This document shows positions 36,801 to 50,054 of a stretch of 64,000 nt of DNA, in pieces. The position numbers were made by a program, and so were the translations under genes. Origin of the DNA: Montifringilla adamsi (Eukaryota > Chordata > Aves > Passeriformes > Passeridae); assembly GCA_017590115.1 (NCBI GenBank), contig JAGGNK010008559.1, positions 4,085,888 through 4,149,887 of the forward strand. Direction: 5' to 3'. The notes below the pieces were generated by a model. That model was not told where the DNA came from, did no database searches, and saw nothing but the letters and a program-made list of their open reading frames with translations. How positions within the stretch are numbered: position 1 is the first letter of the stretch; each line of letters begins with the position of its first letter.

Positions 36801-38137
36801 ATATGAGACATGACAGAGACAGCATGAGCTCTCCCACCCTTCTTTCCCAATACTCTTCAGGCCTGACTTACCATATTCTGTGGAAAAAAATAATTTGTGA
36901 TGCCGGCTCCACAGTTGTTATCTGTGAGTGACCACCAGCAGGCCTGCTGGCTAGTGCCAATTTTGACAGTGGATTATGTAGTGAAATGACATTTGGGTTT
37001 TGTCCCTGCTCAATAGCAAACAGTGGTAAGGAAGTAGGTCACAAGACAACTTCCTAGGATAGGAAGGTGGCAGTGTTTTATGGGCAAACAACTTTATCTG
37101 TCCTTTTCTTTTAAGTTACGTTTGGTTACCAGGGGGAAAAAAGGGGCAGAAAAAAGTTTACCTGCCTGAAAGGAAAGAGCTTATGTACAGAGCAGAAAAA
37201 TATTTGATTGCCTGAAAGTAAAAGTGCCTATTAGAAAGAAAATAAACTTTGCCTGAGAGAGGAGCTTACCCACTTACTTCAAAAAGCCTGACTGCTTCCA
37301 AAAAAAGAATCCACCTGCCAGGATTCAGCTCACTGGTTTTTCTGCCATGTGCTGGAAAGCAAAATGCTGAAGCAAGGACTATACTCATTACTTCTGCTGC
37401 TATAACACAGTCAAAACAAGGCCATCAATTAATTTCTGCACAATAGCTTCTTTAGTTTTCAAATCTACTGTGCTTTGCTCACTGCTTTCAAAGCAATCTT
37501 GGAAAGTAAGGGTGCTATGAAAAGTGCTAATCTTTTCATCTTTTTTGTATGGGTTTAAGAAGGGAACAGAGTCTAGAAGTTATTCATCACTTACAAGGCA
37601 TAACATGAAATTTTCTTGTGCTTTTGAAGTGATTCCCCTGCATATAATTGACTAAACTGATTAAAGCAACTGTTGAGTTGAAAGTCTTCCAACCAAGGTC
37701 TGAAAAATGCCTTCCTGTGAAATGTTTAATATTTCTTTTTGTATGATCTCCTTATTAGGCTGTTCAACTTTGTATCCTGGGAAAATTATGCTTTTTCAGG
37801 AAATTGGATTCTATCTCCTCACTCTTTCTGTAGCTGGCACCATTTGCTTAGGGTTTTGTTTTTTAGAACTGACCATTTTATTTCAGAAATTTTATTTTTT
37901 AGAGAACATATTTCTTCTTCAGCATAGCACATTATTTAATTATTGCATGCCTTGATTTTCATGGCCCACCCTTACTAAGTTTTATGTAAAATGAAGAATT
38001 TATGTTTAAAACCAAATCATTATCAAGAAGCTATGTCTAAAATTTGGGTTTTGGCATAATGAAAACATCTAAGACATTTTAAAATACTGTATTTATCCAA
38101 CCAAACCATTTATTTTTACCATATATGAAAATTTCAC
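33813..38137. other. Non-coding DNA, nothing certain
   Basis: AT-rich, with a somewhat GC-richer island at about 35560-35780 that has no recognised content. The open frames in this stretch have no splice support or recognisable sequence. Confidence 0.4.
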
Positions 38138-38305
38138 AGCATTACAGAATGGTTGGGGTTGGAAGAGACACCTGGAGGGCATTGTTCAAGCAGGGTGGCC
38201 CAGAGCAGAACGATCTCCAGATGGATTTTAATCACCAGTGATGGTAACTTCAAACCTTCTCCAGGCAGTCCCTCTGTCAGTGTTCAGTCACCTCCCTGTA
38301 CTCAG
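38138..38305 (-). mobile_element. CR1 LINE, short 3' end
   Basis: The plus strand begins CATTACAGAATGGTTGGGGT, then TGGAAGAGACACCTGGAG and CAAGCAGGGTGGCCCAGAG. It ends with CTCCAGGCAGTCCCTCTGTC-type sequence and a GTGTTCAGTCACC stretch. This is the reverse complement of a CR1 3' end of a different subtype from the one at 32951, judging by the CAAGCAGGGT segment. It is severely 5'-truncated and cannot move. Confidence 0.88.
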
Positions 38306-41300
38306 TGCACATATGTACACTTCTATTTTATAGATATTTCATAGCTATAGCTATTTAACCCATGCATTTATGATAAAATACACATTTTATCTGTGTGTTT
38401 GCAACGCACACTGTATATCTTTTCATGCTCTCTCATTAAAAACAAATAACCACAAGCCACCTTACACTGAACTCTGAACCTTTACATAGCATAGCTTCTC
38501 TTCTTGTTAATCTTTAACAAATCCTTTTTGGGAAAAGAAAAAGCAAATACAAATTAATGTCCATTTTGTGCTCACATATTAAGATCCCAGTGTGGCTGAT
38601 TTTCATTTCCATTTGATACCTGGTAAGGTGGGTACATTTCTAGATCTTCGTGTGCATCCTTACCATCCACACACCTGTGCTGCTAAAGGCATATCTGGAA
38701 ACCAGATTGTGCAAGATGCAGCAATGTAAGCTTTGAAATAATTATTAAAGCTTTCAAATAAATTTTTTTTAAAAAATGCATCTGGAAGACTTTGTACTTC
38801 ATTATATTTGTCTATATATTTTTAGACACTACATTATCTATTCATAGTTCAGCAGGTATGCCAGGCTCATCAGTTTCCAAATTATTTGCTGGCTTCCTGG
38901 CACACCTCTTAGTTATTTTTATCTGATATTTCAAATAAATTACAAAATGCCTTGCATTGCATGATTAGTCCATTATGTATTCTGTTTATTACAATTATAT
39001 GAACTTTTGATTAACCTCCATAAGTTTCATGAATAAATTACCTGGATCGAGGAAACTGCCAGTTAATGTTACAATGTTCCAGTGAGGAGTTTCCAAGAGA
39101 TTAGTCTGCCTTTTTTAGAGGCAACTTTTTTCTTCCCTGCTTCTTTTAAAAGGATTACATACTGCTGTTGCTCAGGTTTTATGAAGAACATGTGAATCTA
39201 TTTGCAACCCCCTCAAAATGAGTGGGTGCAAAATTTACTCACAGAATCACATCTTTGGAAGATGATTTGTGCCCTTTTAGATATTGATGGCACAGCCATT
39301 TTAACATGATGAGGATAAATTGTGCTAATCATCATGAGGCTTCTGAGCTGTACTAAATTACAGCCCAGAGATTTCTTCCCTGTGTCTTCTGTGAGTGGTG
39401 TTGAACAATTTCTTGTTGAGAAATAGCAAAAAACTTCTCTAGATTCCACAATATGTTTACCATGAGGAAGAACCATAAGACCAAAAGATGGTTGCCAAAG
39501 TCCTGGCTCTGTTTTTTCCCAAGATCCTCCCATACCGATTTCAGAGAGGTGTATTTTTTGGATGGAAAATTCCATTCAAGCAGATGGACCAGCACCACCA
39601 CTTTATAGAGGTCATCAAGGAAACAGAATTTAAAATTATGGGAGGTGTAGCCTTTGGGTGCATGATGAAGTCAGAACGGAATGCAATGACCAAGACAGCA
39701 TCTTGCCTCGAGGCAGCAACCAAACTGACTACACTCAACACCTGCTGTGTGTTGTAGGATTAGGAAAAGATAAGAAGTGGGAGCGCTTTCTGCTGATCTG
39801 TCAAGAACAAGTAATAAACCTCCAGAGACCACTTGTTGGTAAAAGAAAGCTTGATGTCATAGGGATTGATTAGGCAGGGAGGGGCAAGGCACTGCAGAAG
39901 GGTGTGGTATCTCTTTGATTAACTGTACAGAAGACATTTTAATACAGAATAAAGGAATGAACTTGAAGTAATAATCACAATGACATGGGGTCTGTCTGCA
40001 AGAGTTGAGTAGGGCAGAGATGTCCACAGAAACATCTCAATGCTGGTCCTCAACAGCATCACAGTGATACAACAGCTCAACAAAAAAGAGAGTTTGTGCA
40101 GTAGACCCTCAAGAGGTGCCCAGGAAGGCAATAGGAGGTTTGGGAGACCCTGAAAGAGCAATGATGAGACAGAAAGGGTGCTGGACAAGCCATCAGAACC
40201 CACTGAGGGGGGGTCTGCCTGGCTCAGCAGTGTGCAGCTGTTCCAAATGGATGTTGATATAGAAAATGCAGGATATTTCAACCCTGCCTTAGTGACTCTT
40301 TAGACTGATCCTAGAAGATAAAATTTCTTAAGTATTTCTTAAATAAATACATGAGGTCCTGTAAGGTCAGAATAATCTGGGGGTTGAGTTCAAATTTGAT
40401 GGAAAACTACTGGGAATGATCATCTAATGAGCCTCAGCTATAAATATTATTATTAATATACTGATTATATCTTTTTCCATGCTGCTTTTTTGTAAGAGAT
40501 AGACAGAGATGGTGCCAACTGCTTTCAGCAACTGGCAGAAACAGAGCTGGCTGAAAACCAGCTTCTTGCAACTCAGATTGGTTAGATAGATGGCATTCAG
40601 GAGAAGTATTTCAGACTCAGAATACTGCAACAAACTATTCCTGGAATTTTTTTATATCAGACTTAAATTTCTGTGGGATTCACGGACCTGTTTGGGGTCA
40701 GCTTTCCAGGGAAAAATGTAACACTGCTGATCATATGTGTTTTCTCTTGTGGATGACTATACTCACAGTAAATGTACTCCCTTTTCTGTGATCTGTAATC
40801 ACAAAAGTCCCAAGATGTCCACAGGAGAGGAAAAAGTGCTAAGGCCAAGCACCCCAATGACATTACTCTTCCCAGTGGGTACCAGGGTGCCAGCTGAGTG
40901 AAGGCAAGTGAGAGCCAGGAGACCCAAATGATGATAAAAGAGTGGGGACTAAAATGAAAAGCATTATTCTATCGATCAACATACCAGTACAGATGCTAGA
41001 AAGCAAATAAAAGAGATAAGGAAGGGAACATTTTTAGGCATTAAAAGAAGAATTTTTTTAAAAGTAAATGTGAGAGGAAGGTAAGGTTGTAAAATACATT
41101 CTTTCTACAGAATAAAGTAAGGACATTAGAAGTGTTAAGAGGCATGAATTTAAGTAAGAGAGCTATTTATCATAAAAACTAACAATGCATGCAGTTGAAG
41201 TTCAATGATATTTCTTTACAGCAACCCCACCAAATAGTGTTAGAATTACATAGGATTCCATGAACTTTTTGATGTAATTTCCTTCTGTTTCCCAGAAACA

Positions 41301-42316
41301 ATAAAATAATATACAGGAGTCCTTTTGCTTTCCTCAGTGCAGTGACATTTTACAAAAGGTAAAGTAATGCTGCACCTACTGACTTCCCTTGTCTATTTAC
41401 AAGAGGAAATGTCATCAAGCATTCAAAATGTCACTACCTACTGGGGTGACGTCATGGAAATATCCCTTTCCTTTCAGATGCTGGTGTTTGCAGCAATAAA
41501 CCATAATCTGCTTAAGGAGATGATAGTTTGGTAGGCAAATGGGACAGACCGTAATACCTACAAAATGAATTGTGGAGCAAATACATTTGCCAAGGCTGAA
41601 GACATTTTCCAAGGAGCTCAGACAAATCTTCAGTACTGTTGTCTGCCTCTTAAGCCAATTACTGCTGCAATGCAGACAAAGAGGTGCTGTGTCTGCTACT
41701 TAGCCATTTTGTTATAGTTCTTTAAAAGTGTCATGTACACAGAGAGGCATATTTGTAATCTTTACACTAAGTACACTTCACCTTAATTGAATCACCTCAT
41801 GAAATTATATAAACAAGAGTTTTGTATTTGTGATTTTCTTAAGTTGTAGAAATAAGAGTTGCTTATAAATTTCACAGGATACAGTTAGTGGGTTTAGGAC
41901 ACACACTTTTGGTGTATTTATTATTTATGCAAAATAGACAGAATTCTGAAATTTCTTTCTGTTATGAAATGTCTACCAGATTCATATCCTGCTGTTTATT
42001 TCTTGCTTGTACTCAGACTTTTTTTTCTGATTCCTAATAAAACATAAGCCATAAAACTAAATAGGTTCAGAAAGAATTTATTTCATATGTGTTACCTACT
42101 TAATTTCTTCAATATCAAATATGGCAATAAATATATATGACAACAAAAAGGTCTTTAAACAAAGATTAACATTATGTCCCTTTTCCATTTTAGCCTGTTT
42201 TATCCAAGAGAGACATGCACTGGTTCTTGTAGCCTGAGGACTTGCAGGCATAGACATAAATCTCAAAGTGAGTCTTAAATTAAATCTACATTATGATGTT
42301 AAAAAAATCCACTTCT
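38306..42316. other. Non-coding DNA, nothing certain
   Basis: AT-rich apart from 39360-40260, which is nearer average composition and has overlapping open frames on both strands (39213-39757, 39919-40281). None reads as a recognisable protein. This 900-base stretch could be a decayed mobile element but I cannot name one. Confidence 0.4.
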
Positions 42317-42411
42317 GGGGTGGGCGGTGGTTTTTTTTTTGTTTGTTTTTGGTTTTGTTTGGTGTTTTTGTTTGGTTTTTTTTTTCTGTTAGGTTTTTGT
42401 TTTGTTTTTAA
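42317..42411 (+). repeat. G/T-rich simple repeat
   Basis: A GGGGTGGGCGGTGG head is followed by (GTTT)n and long T runs. The strands are strongly asymmetric, with almost no C or A on the plus strand. Confidence 0.85.
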
Positions 42412-42699
42412 CAATTCTTTAATTCTTTATTAAATTGCGCTAATACTTAAATAAATATATGTAGCTCAATGGTCATTCTCCTAATCACTCATAACCTGCT
42501 ACTGCTGATCTCAGCACCATTATTAGGGCACTCAGCCTCAGAGGCCTTGTGAGTACTGAGGAGCAGCTGTGTAAAACCTTATGATAGACATCAGCTTGAG
42601 ATTTCTAGCCCCTAAAATTAAGTATTCACTGAGTTTCTCAGTCCTACCACCAAGCTAGAAATTCAGGCTATATTTATGAAAATTATCTGATGAAAACAC
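42412..42699. other. Non-coding DNA, nothing specific seen
   Basis: Ordinary AT-rich sequence between the G/T repeat and the MIR-like fragment. Confidence 0.4.
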
Positions 42700-42835
42700 T
42701 GTTTTACATTAGCTGGAAAGAGAAAAAAGGTGACCGTGAAGGATAAATAACTTTTATTCACATTTAACCTGAGCATCTGAACACTTACCCAAGGTCATTC
42801 CATGAGTCAGTGGCAGGACTGACTGCAAGCTTTCC
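42700..42835 (-). mobile_element. MIR-like SINE fragment
   Basis: On the plus strand, TTTTACATTAGCTGGAAAGAG resembles the reverse complement of the MIR core. CACTTACCCAAGGTCATTCC and GAGTCAGTGGCAGGACTGAC resemble the following promoter-side part. About 48 extra bases (around 42733-42780) sit between the two halves, so there is either an insertion or only the right half (42781-42828) is genuine. Very old copy. Confidence 0.45.
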
Positions 42836-45800
42836 TCCATCTTCTATGCTTTCACTATCAGAGACAGTTTTTAGCTTTCTCACATTTTTATAAATCTTTC
42901 CAGCCTGGCAAGATTCACTGGGGCTCTCATGAGCTGAGAGCCAGTGCACAGCTTATCTGAATCTCTCAAATTTCTGAAGATTTCCTATCACAAGATTACA
43001 CATTTATTTTTAGTAACTGTACAACTTCTAATGGGAGCACAAACCCCAAGACAAACTAAGTTTATAAAATTATCAGAAAAACCTAAGATTCTCAGACTTC
43101 CAAATGATTCCATTAGCGTCAATGAGTAGGATGTATTTTGTGGAGACAGTTACACACAATTCAAAATTCATCTGAATATTGCAAAATTAAATGAAGAGCT
43201 GTTCTCTGGAGATAAACTGAGAAACCATATTCTTCTTACTTGGTTCAGCTAAATCTTTACCAATTTTTTTAAAACATTTTTGCCTCTTATGCTATTTATA
43301 GGGATCACTTATTAATGTCTCAGTTCAAGTTAATGTGAGGATGCAAGTGCCCTCATCCCAAAAGTTCTCTCAATTACGTCAGCTGAAATAGAATTTTATA
43401 TATGATATTAAAATAGTAAGGTTGCATCTACACAGTGCAGACATCAGAGGTTCACTCACAGACAATGGAAAAGGAAGAAAAAAAAAAAACCTAAGACATC
43501 AAAATAAAGACAACCCGCAATACCCTCCAAATGTTGTTATAACAGGATTTAAAATTCATTAGACCATTATAATACTCTTTTCAATTACTTGCATGCAACT
43601 GAAATACTTTAATATAAAGTATAATGAAACGATAGTACAAAGCAAATGAAATCTGTATGTCTTATCTTCTTGCAAAAATGGATGAAAAAAATCTTAAAAA
43701 TATTTACATTAAAGTCAACATCTGGACTAAAATTAAATAGCCTGGAGATGTTGTACAGATAAACCACTGTTGTACTAGCATACAGGTTAGCTTTCCATTA
43801 AAGAAGAATTTAAAGAAACTGATATTTATTTACAAAAAAATATTTTTTCCAGTTTTTAAATATTTCTTTCTTAATTTAGAAAATCTATTTTTATTACATT
43901 TGAACTAAACTGACCAGGAAAGAAATGAGCTATTATCTCTCACAGACTTCTAGCTACAAACATTCAAATCCAAAACAAAGACATGTCCTCTGGAAGTTTC
44001 CAAACCATTCAACACAAAACAAAGTCCTGCTGGCATTAGTAATTGAGGAAATCGTTACAGATATATCTGTATTATGGTTCCAGGAAAAAATTGCTCTGTT
44101 TGGCACGATTTGGGTGAACCTCAATTTCTTTTAGGAAAGATGTAAGCACACATCCCTCTGTCACACCATTTCCATACAGAGAGATGCTAAAAAACTTCCC
44201 ACCTCCCCCAGCATGAGCAGTTATCAGGTCAGCTAGATAGGGTGTAGCAGCAGGCCTGCAGGTCTGTCCAGAAATACAGCCCTAATCCAAAAGAATTGAG
44301 AACAGATAATTAAAAATTCATGGTATTAAACAAATATTTGTTTCACTACCTTATTTTCTCCTGGACAATTGCTTTTGCCTTTGCTTGTGATTTGGCATTA
44401 TTGAATGAACTTGTGACAAAAGAAATATGTAGCTTTCCATTGCAACTGCTGAAAGAAATGGGCCCAATGGAAGCAACTGAGCCATAACTGATCCTCATTC
44501 ACCCTCTGGTAGGACACAGCAGCCCATGGACTGAGAGAAGAATGATATTCTGGAAGTCCTGCCTCGTGAATTGTACTTGTTTAGAATACACAGCTGGGCA
44601 CAGAGATGGTTTAAATCCCCTGAACTGACAGTCTCTTTGGGTGGACAGGTCTCCCTTGTGCAATTAGACACAGTACTTGGCAGTGCTTCATGGTTTCCTA
44701 GGCAGAGTGCTCTGGTTTGGGTTCTTTCCTCAAAGACAAATTCCAAGGAGGATGTTCATTTTTCAGCCACCTGAACATTGACTTTAAAGAGCTCTTTCTG
44801 ACATCCTGCTTTTGGCTCTGCTTGCTCCCCTGTTGCTACTTTATCCTGCCCACTAGGCAGTACATGAAGCACCTGAAGGATGGCTGTGAAGGTACAAAAC
44901 AAAAAAATATCCTTCACATCCGGGACATCATGCCTGCTGAAGCACAGCATGGCTCAGGGAAGGTTTTAAAAACACTGAAAGAGTAACTGCATTTTATTTC
45001 CACACTCTTGTGGAGTCCTTTGAGGACTGTAGGAGAACAATGCACATATACCCAAGTTCTCCAGCCCTGTGATACAGAATTCTGCAAGTGTGAACAAAGC
45101 AAAAACTAGTAGATTATCAAGATCATCCAAACAGAGGAATCTGTGAAATAAATTAACTCTCCAGGCACAGATAAAAAAATTTCTGATCTTTAGCACCTCC
45201 CATTTAATAATGTTAAAGCTCATTACAAATAGTAATAGACCATGCCTCATGATGGATAGCAATATTAATAGTATCTTTCTGGCCAGCAGTCTGATTTTCA
45301 TAACATGCCTGTTCATTCATTCATATATTTTATGAGTATAATTACAACAACTGTGTGTTTCTGTTGGCCTGTTATGTGCATAAGTAGCTATTTGCATCTG
45401 CAAATATCTCATTTAAGTGTATGGTCACTGTTATGTCTGTGTGCATAATTTAGATATGTGATTGCAAATATCATAATGTTCACATATTTATAAGAAAAAA
45501 ATGTCCATGAGCTAAGCCATACATCCTGCAGTGTCAACTTTGTGGCAGAAATGTGAATGCAGCACAAATTGTCAGACTCCCAAGCCTGCAATTTAATTAC
45601 AGAGCCTCACATACTAGAAGAATGAGAGATGAAAGAAAGCTGAAGGAAACAGCCCAGTAAGGATAATGGTGATCCACCTCAGACTCCCTTTTTGACTTTG
45701 TTAAATTGTTAAGGCTAAGGGATAAGCCCTCTTGTTTCAAAGAATAGATCACCCTGAGTGATGTCTTGTGAAATAATCCTGTGGGAGTAATAAAGCAGCA

Positions 45801-46218
45801 GATTCAGCACCAATCTTTGCAAAGATTGATCAACATGCTTCTTTTTTATTCTGTTCTCTAATTTGTATCTATTGAATTGAAGGATTTTAAGTTGCTGGAC
45901 ATTTGCCAAACACTTTTGTTACCTGGTGACTGAGATTTGTAGATTTGCAATCCAGTCTTCTAGGAACTACATAATAAACCACAAAAGTGATTCTGTGATT
46001 CTAAAGGATATTTGTGTTAAAGAAAAAAATTTATTTAATTCATCGAGCTATCCAAAGTAACAATTCTTGTAGCACCATAACATTGAGTGCATGACTGTAG
46101 GTCAAAAGGAAGCAAAGTAAAAGAAAAGATCAGGAACTTTTCAGGAAAAACTATATTGTATTTCCTGAAAAGGACTGCCAACCTCTGAACTCACACTAAA
46201 TGTAATTCAAAACATTAC

Positions 46219-46219
<1 letters not shown>
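42836..46219. other. Non-coding DNA, nothing certain
   Basis: AT-rich. Overlapping frames on both strands at 44495-45316 have no splice support and no recognised sequence. A GATTCTGTGATTCT pair near 45989 recalls the terminal repeat of CR1, but there is no CR1 body before it. Confidence 0.4.

Positions 46220-46262
<43 letters not shown>
46220..46262 (+). repeat. (AC)n microsatellite, 21 units
   Basis: An uninterrupted dinucleotide repeat of about 43 bases, long enough to be polymorphic. Confidence 0.97.
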
Positions 46263-46264
<2 letters not shown>

Positions 46265-49200
46265 GGATGAATAGCTAATAATAAGAAGAAGAAAACAGAA
46301 AAATTCTGTTTTCTCTAGGGCATCAGGAAGCACATGAGAACAGAAGGACAACAGAATCCACAATCTTTGGACAAGGCCTGTGTTGGGAGCTATAAAAATC
46401 CCAGATTCAGCTCTCAGTTCAGAAAAAGATTTTCTTTCTGTGTGACTGACAAGACACAGCAGAAGTGAAACAACACCTCGACATCAAGAGCAGGACTAGA
46501 TGGCTGGAGCTGAAGTCCAAATTTTCAACCCAATACCTTATTCCTTAATAAATATACTTCAATATATATAGTAGCTACCTCTTTATTTTGTTCAACATTC
46601 ATAACTATCTCCTTATTTTTCAAGAATATGACAAATTAATTTAATATAAAACATGTAATCACATCCATCACAATTTCAGTATTTTCACACATAATTAACT
46701 TATGCTTTCTTGAAACAAAGTTCCTCAGACATCCTCAAAAGGTAGATGCTTAAGTTCCCTAAAAAAAGAGTAGCACATGCGACACCTGTACACAAACACC
46801 CCCCAAGACCACCTCTAATCTATTTTTTTTCCAGTTTAGTAGGAGATACAACAAGTAAGTGGTCTACTTTGACTAAAATCAGAGGTTCTCCTCCCTGGAG
46901 TGCAATATTCCTGGTGGAAAAGATGAAGAACAAAAAAGTGACATAACTACAGGTAACACTGCGTTATTTGGATAGAAAGGAAAATTCTGAAATTTGTTTT
47001 CTTCCTGTCCAAACTAGTTTCATTTTCTTCTATTGAATAGATTTTTAAAAAAGAAAAAAAAAAAAAAAAAGGAAACTAACCAAAGAGCAAGGACCAGAAT
47101 TTGAAACTTATTTTATCTCTCTGAAGGTGGAAGAAAGTGGCAGTTTACTAGTCCTGCTTTGTCTTTTGCTGCACCAGGCAGGGTACAGAATTTTGCCTGT
47201 GAACTGCATTGCTGTCACTGATGGTTATGATTACTCACTAGAACTGGATCATTTTTAACACCTGGAATGGAGAGCAGGCATTTCAGCACCTGTACATCCA
47301 AAGACTGTATATGTATCTAATGTTCCTTTATCCCCCAGGGTAATCTTGCCTACTTTTTCCCATTTTTGTCACTTGTGAGCTGGTGGGATCTGGCAGCTTT
47401 ATTTTGCTTGAAATAAATTCCAGCTGCCAAATTTCTATTCCAGTTTGAATTTTGATTTCATTATTGCCAACAATAATCTACTTATTATTCCTTTCTTCCA
47501 CATTTTATCTCTCTATAAAGAATCCTTTCTGACAGCAGGTAGGGATACAAAAGCTGACTTTTGCCCGTGGACATTCAGTACATCCCCTGTATCAAACAAA
47601 TCAAACACCATTTTGCCTGAGTGTTTGAGTAAGTAGGTGGCTGTATTTGAAAATATTCATTAAATGATTTCATTATTTTTCATATTACTTTAAAGTCATC
47701 AACATATTAGGTGAAATTGCGATCTCAATTACAGAGGAGTAAATCTGAGCTAATTACATGAGCACAGAATATGATAAAAATCTGGTGCAAAATAATTAGA
47801 ACCTTTCAGTTGCTCTTGGTGAAACTTCACTAGTGGAATTATATAAATTAATAAAGACCACCAAGATGTATGATGTCAGAGAATTCACAGATACACAGAT
47901 ACTGAAAATGAAGTCTTCATTTGCATTGTTCACAGGACACATATCAGGTAAAGCAAACAAATGAAGCCCTGAGGTCCTGGTAATCACTATTAGAACTACT
48001 TATGATCTTCACCCTTTTGGTGGGAACACAAATAATCCCCTTTATTAACTGAGTGTCAATGACCTCCGTCAAAAATTCGTTGAAAACTCACTGGGTAAAT
48101 AATAACTATTAACCTTAAATTATGTGGACATATAATTATCCAGATTGGATTCTCTGCACACCTGCTGCAGGGGCACAGCTTGTCTCCCCCAGCAGCTCCC
48201 TGCCCATACACACATTAGCAAGTTCTTATTCTAAACACATTTACAGATGCAAAAACATTAAGCAAACTTTTCACTGTTAAGAAGAAAAAATCTATGTGCT
48301 ACAAGATAGGAGACATCAGAATTAAAATTGCATATAGACTTCAGTTTTGGGCTTCATTCACATTCTCCTACAGCAGCCCTCTCCTTCAGCACAGGATAGT
48401 GCACACCCAGAGAAGCCCTTCCATTTTCATTTTTCTATTCAATACTGTTTTTCATATCCTGAGCTACTACAGAAATAAGGATGGTAAATTTCTTACTCTG
48501 TAGCATTTGACTGCTTCATCGACATTAATGTGTGCTATTCTTCCAACACATTTATTAATGATATGGGGCAATTCCTGTCCTATAGGAAGTTTGTACATCT
48601 GGGAAAAAAAGTGCTCAAAAGATGGTCAAGGCAAATGTTGAGAGGAAGGAAATGCAGAAACAGATAATACAATCCTTTAGAAGTATCTGCATAATGCCTC
48701 AGTTTCAGAGAAACTGGGCTGTGCATCATACACTCATAGTCTGGGGAGACTTCAACAGCTGGAGCATTTCCTTACCTTCTTGGAGAGCTTGGAGAAGTGA
48801 CTGCCAGTTCCAGAAGATTTCTTACCTACCCTGGGGTGACATGAAGGGATTTGTTTTTTGTTTGCTTGTTTGTAAGTAACCTGAAGTGCAGGCAGGGAGA
48901 ACCCAGAGGTGGCTCCTTTTAGAGACATCCTGCCAGGTTCTTGGACCTGGGCTAGTTCTGGCATTGGAGAGCTCAGGAGCTTGATGAAGTTTCATTGGGA
49001 ATGATACTTACCAACACAGACACCAGCTGTAAACACTGCAATCACTTTATAAACAAGGAGACATTGGGCACAAGATTTAAGTAAAAATGCTCATACTAAT
49101 TATGTGTGCCCAAAATCAGTGAAACAGAATAATTTCTTGCAGCATGTGTTATCATTTTATATCTGGAGGTCATAAATCCAGTTCTTCTGGACACCAGCTG

Positions 49201-49969
49201 CAGTACAGAAGGCTCAGCCATCCTCCCACACAGGTATCAGGTCTCCAAGGCAAGGAAGAAGCCTTTGTTTCTCTGTCTGGTTCAGCATTTCCCAGGGAAT
49301 CTATGACAGATGAAAGGAAAGCATCTAATTTACCAGCTTTCCTTGACAACAGAGTAACAACAAAATAATTCAAATTTTGAAGGCAAATACAGTTTGTTGT
49401 TAACAGAAATGACTACTGCTTCTTATTACAGTCAAAAACCCCTCCTTTTAGGGTCAACCCTTTTTTCCCCTACTTCCTCAGTTTGTTTCATGCCCAAAAT
49501 AAAAATAAGCTGATTTAACTCATAAAAATACATTATCAATATTTTTAAAGATTGTCTTTTTTATACCTTAAAATGATTTAAAACAAATAGTGAAACAACA
49601 AGCATTTCAAAAAGTCAGCCATTTGGAAGTTTGAAAAGACATATTTCTATTTTGCCTTGTAATCACCATAAAATTTTTAAAAGTGACCTTGAGTATTTCC
49701 ATAACCTGCAAACTGCATTTTTTGCAAGGCAAAATTTCCTAACTTGCTGGTTTGACTGAGTGATCTCTGTAATTTTTCAGCATGTTAGTTTCCAGCCAAA
49801 ATCATTAAATGTAGATATCTTATAAAGGACTTAAACAAAGGCCTACTATGAAAATAGTCACCAGTAGTGATCAATACTGGTCTTTATTTCTGTTGGTCCA
49901 AATCTTCACAGTGTTTCTTGTTGCATTAGTGGTTAGGTGTAGTCTCCCCCAGTCCAAATTATAACAATT
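46263..49969. other. Non-coding DNA, nothing certain
   Basis: Holds an A-tract at 47054-47070. Two short protein-like frames touch splice consensus (about 46836-46946 after a TTTTTTTTCCAG acceptor, and about 47540-47626 before a GAGTAAGT donor). They are unconnected in phase and are not called. Confidence 0.4.
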
Positions 49970-50008
49970 CATCACCAGAATTTCAGTAAACATGAAATTC
50001 TGGTGATG
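49970..50008. repeat. Perfect inverted repeat, 16-base arms
   Basis: Arms CATCACCAGAATTTCA (49970-49985) and TGAAATTCTGGTGATG (49993-50008) are exact reverse complements around a seven-base GTAAACA loop. Pairing does not extend beyond the arms. Confidence 0.95.
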
Positions 50009-50016
50009 CACTGTTC

Positions 50017-50054
50017 TATAATAAATAATAATAAATAATAAATAAATAATAATT
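50017..50054. repeat. (TAA/TAAATAA)n microsatellite
   Basis: Repeating ATAATAAATA units directly downstream of the perfect hairpin at 49970-50008. Confidence 0.93.

Noticed and set aside
45985..46003. GATTCTGTGATTCT resembling the CR1 terminal repeat
   Set aside because: No CR1 body upstream; the motif alone is too short.
46836..46946. Frame after a strong TTTTTTTTCCAG acceptor
   Set aside because: A GTAAGT lies 20 bases in, giving either a micro-exon or a short terminal frame; nothing connects to it.
47540..47626. Open frame ending at a GAGTAAGT donor
   Set aside because: Plausible look but isolated, with no partner exon in the right phase.
48622..48879. Frame containing a GDFN motif, recalling the endonuclease domain of LINEs
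   Set aside because: The residues around it do not follow the CR1 endonuclease pattern, and no other LINE landmarks are nearby.
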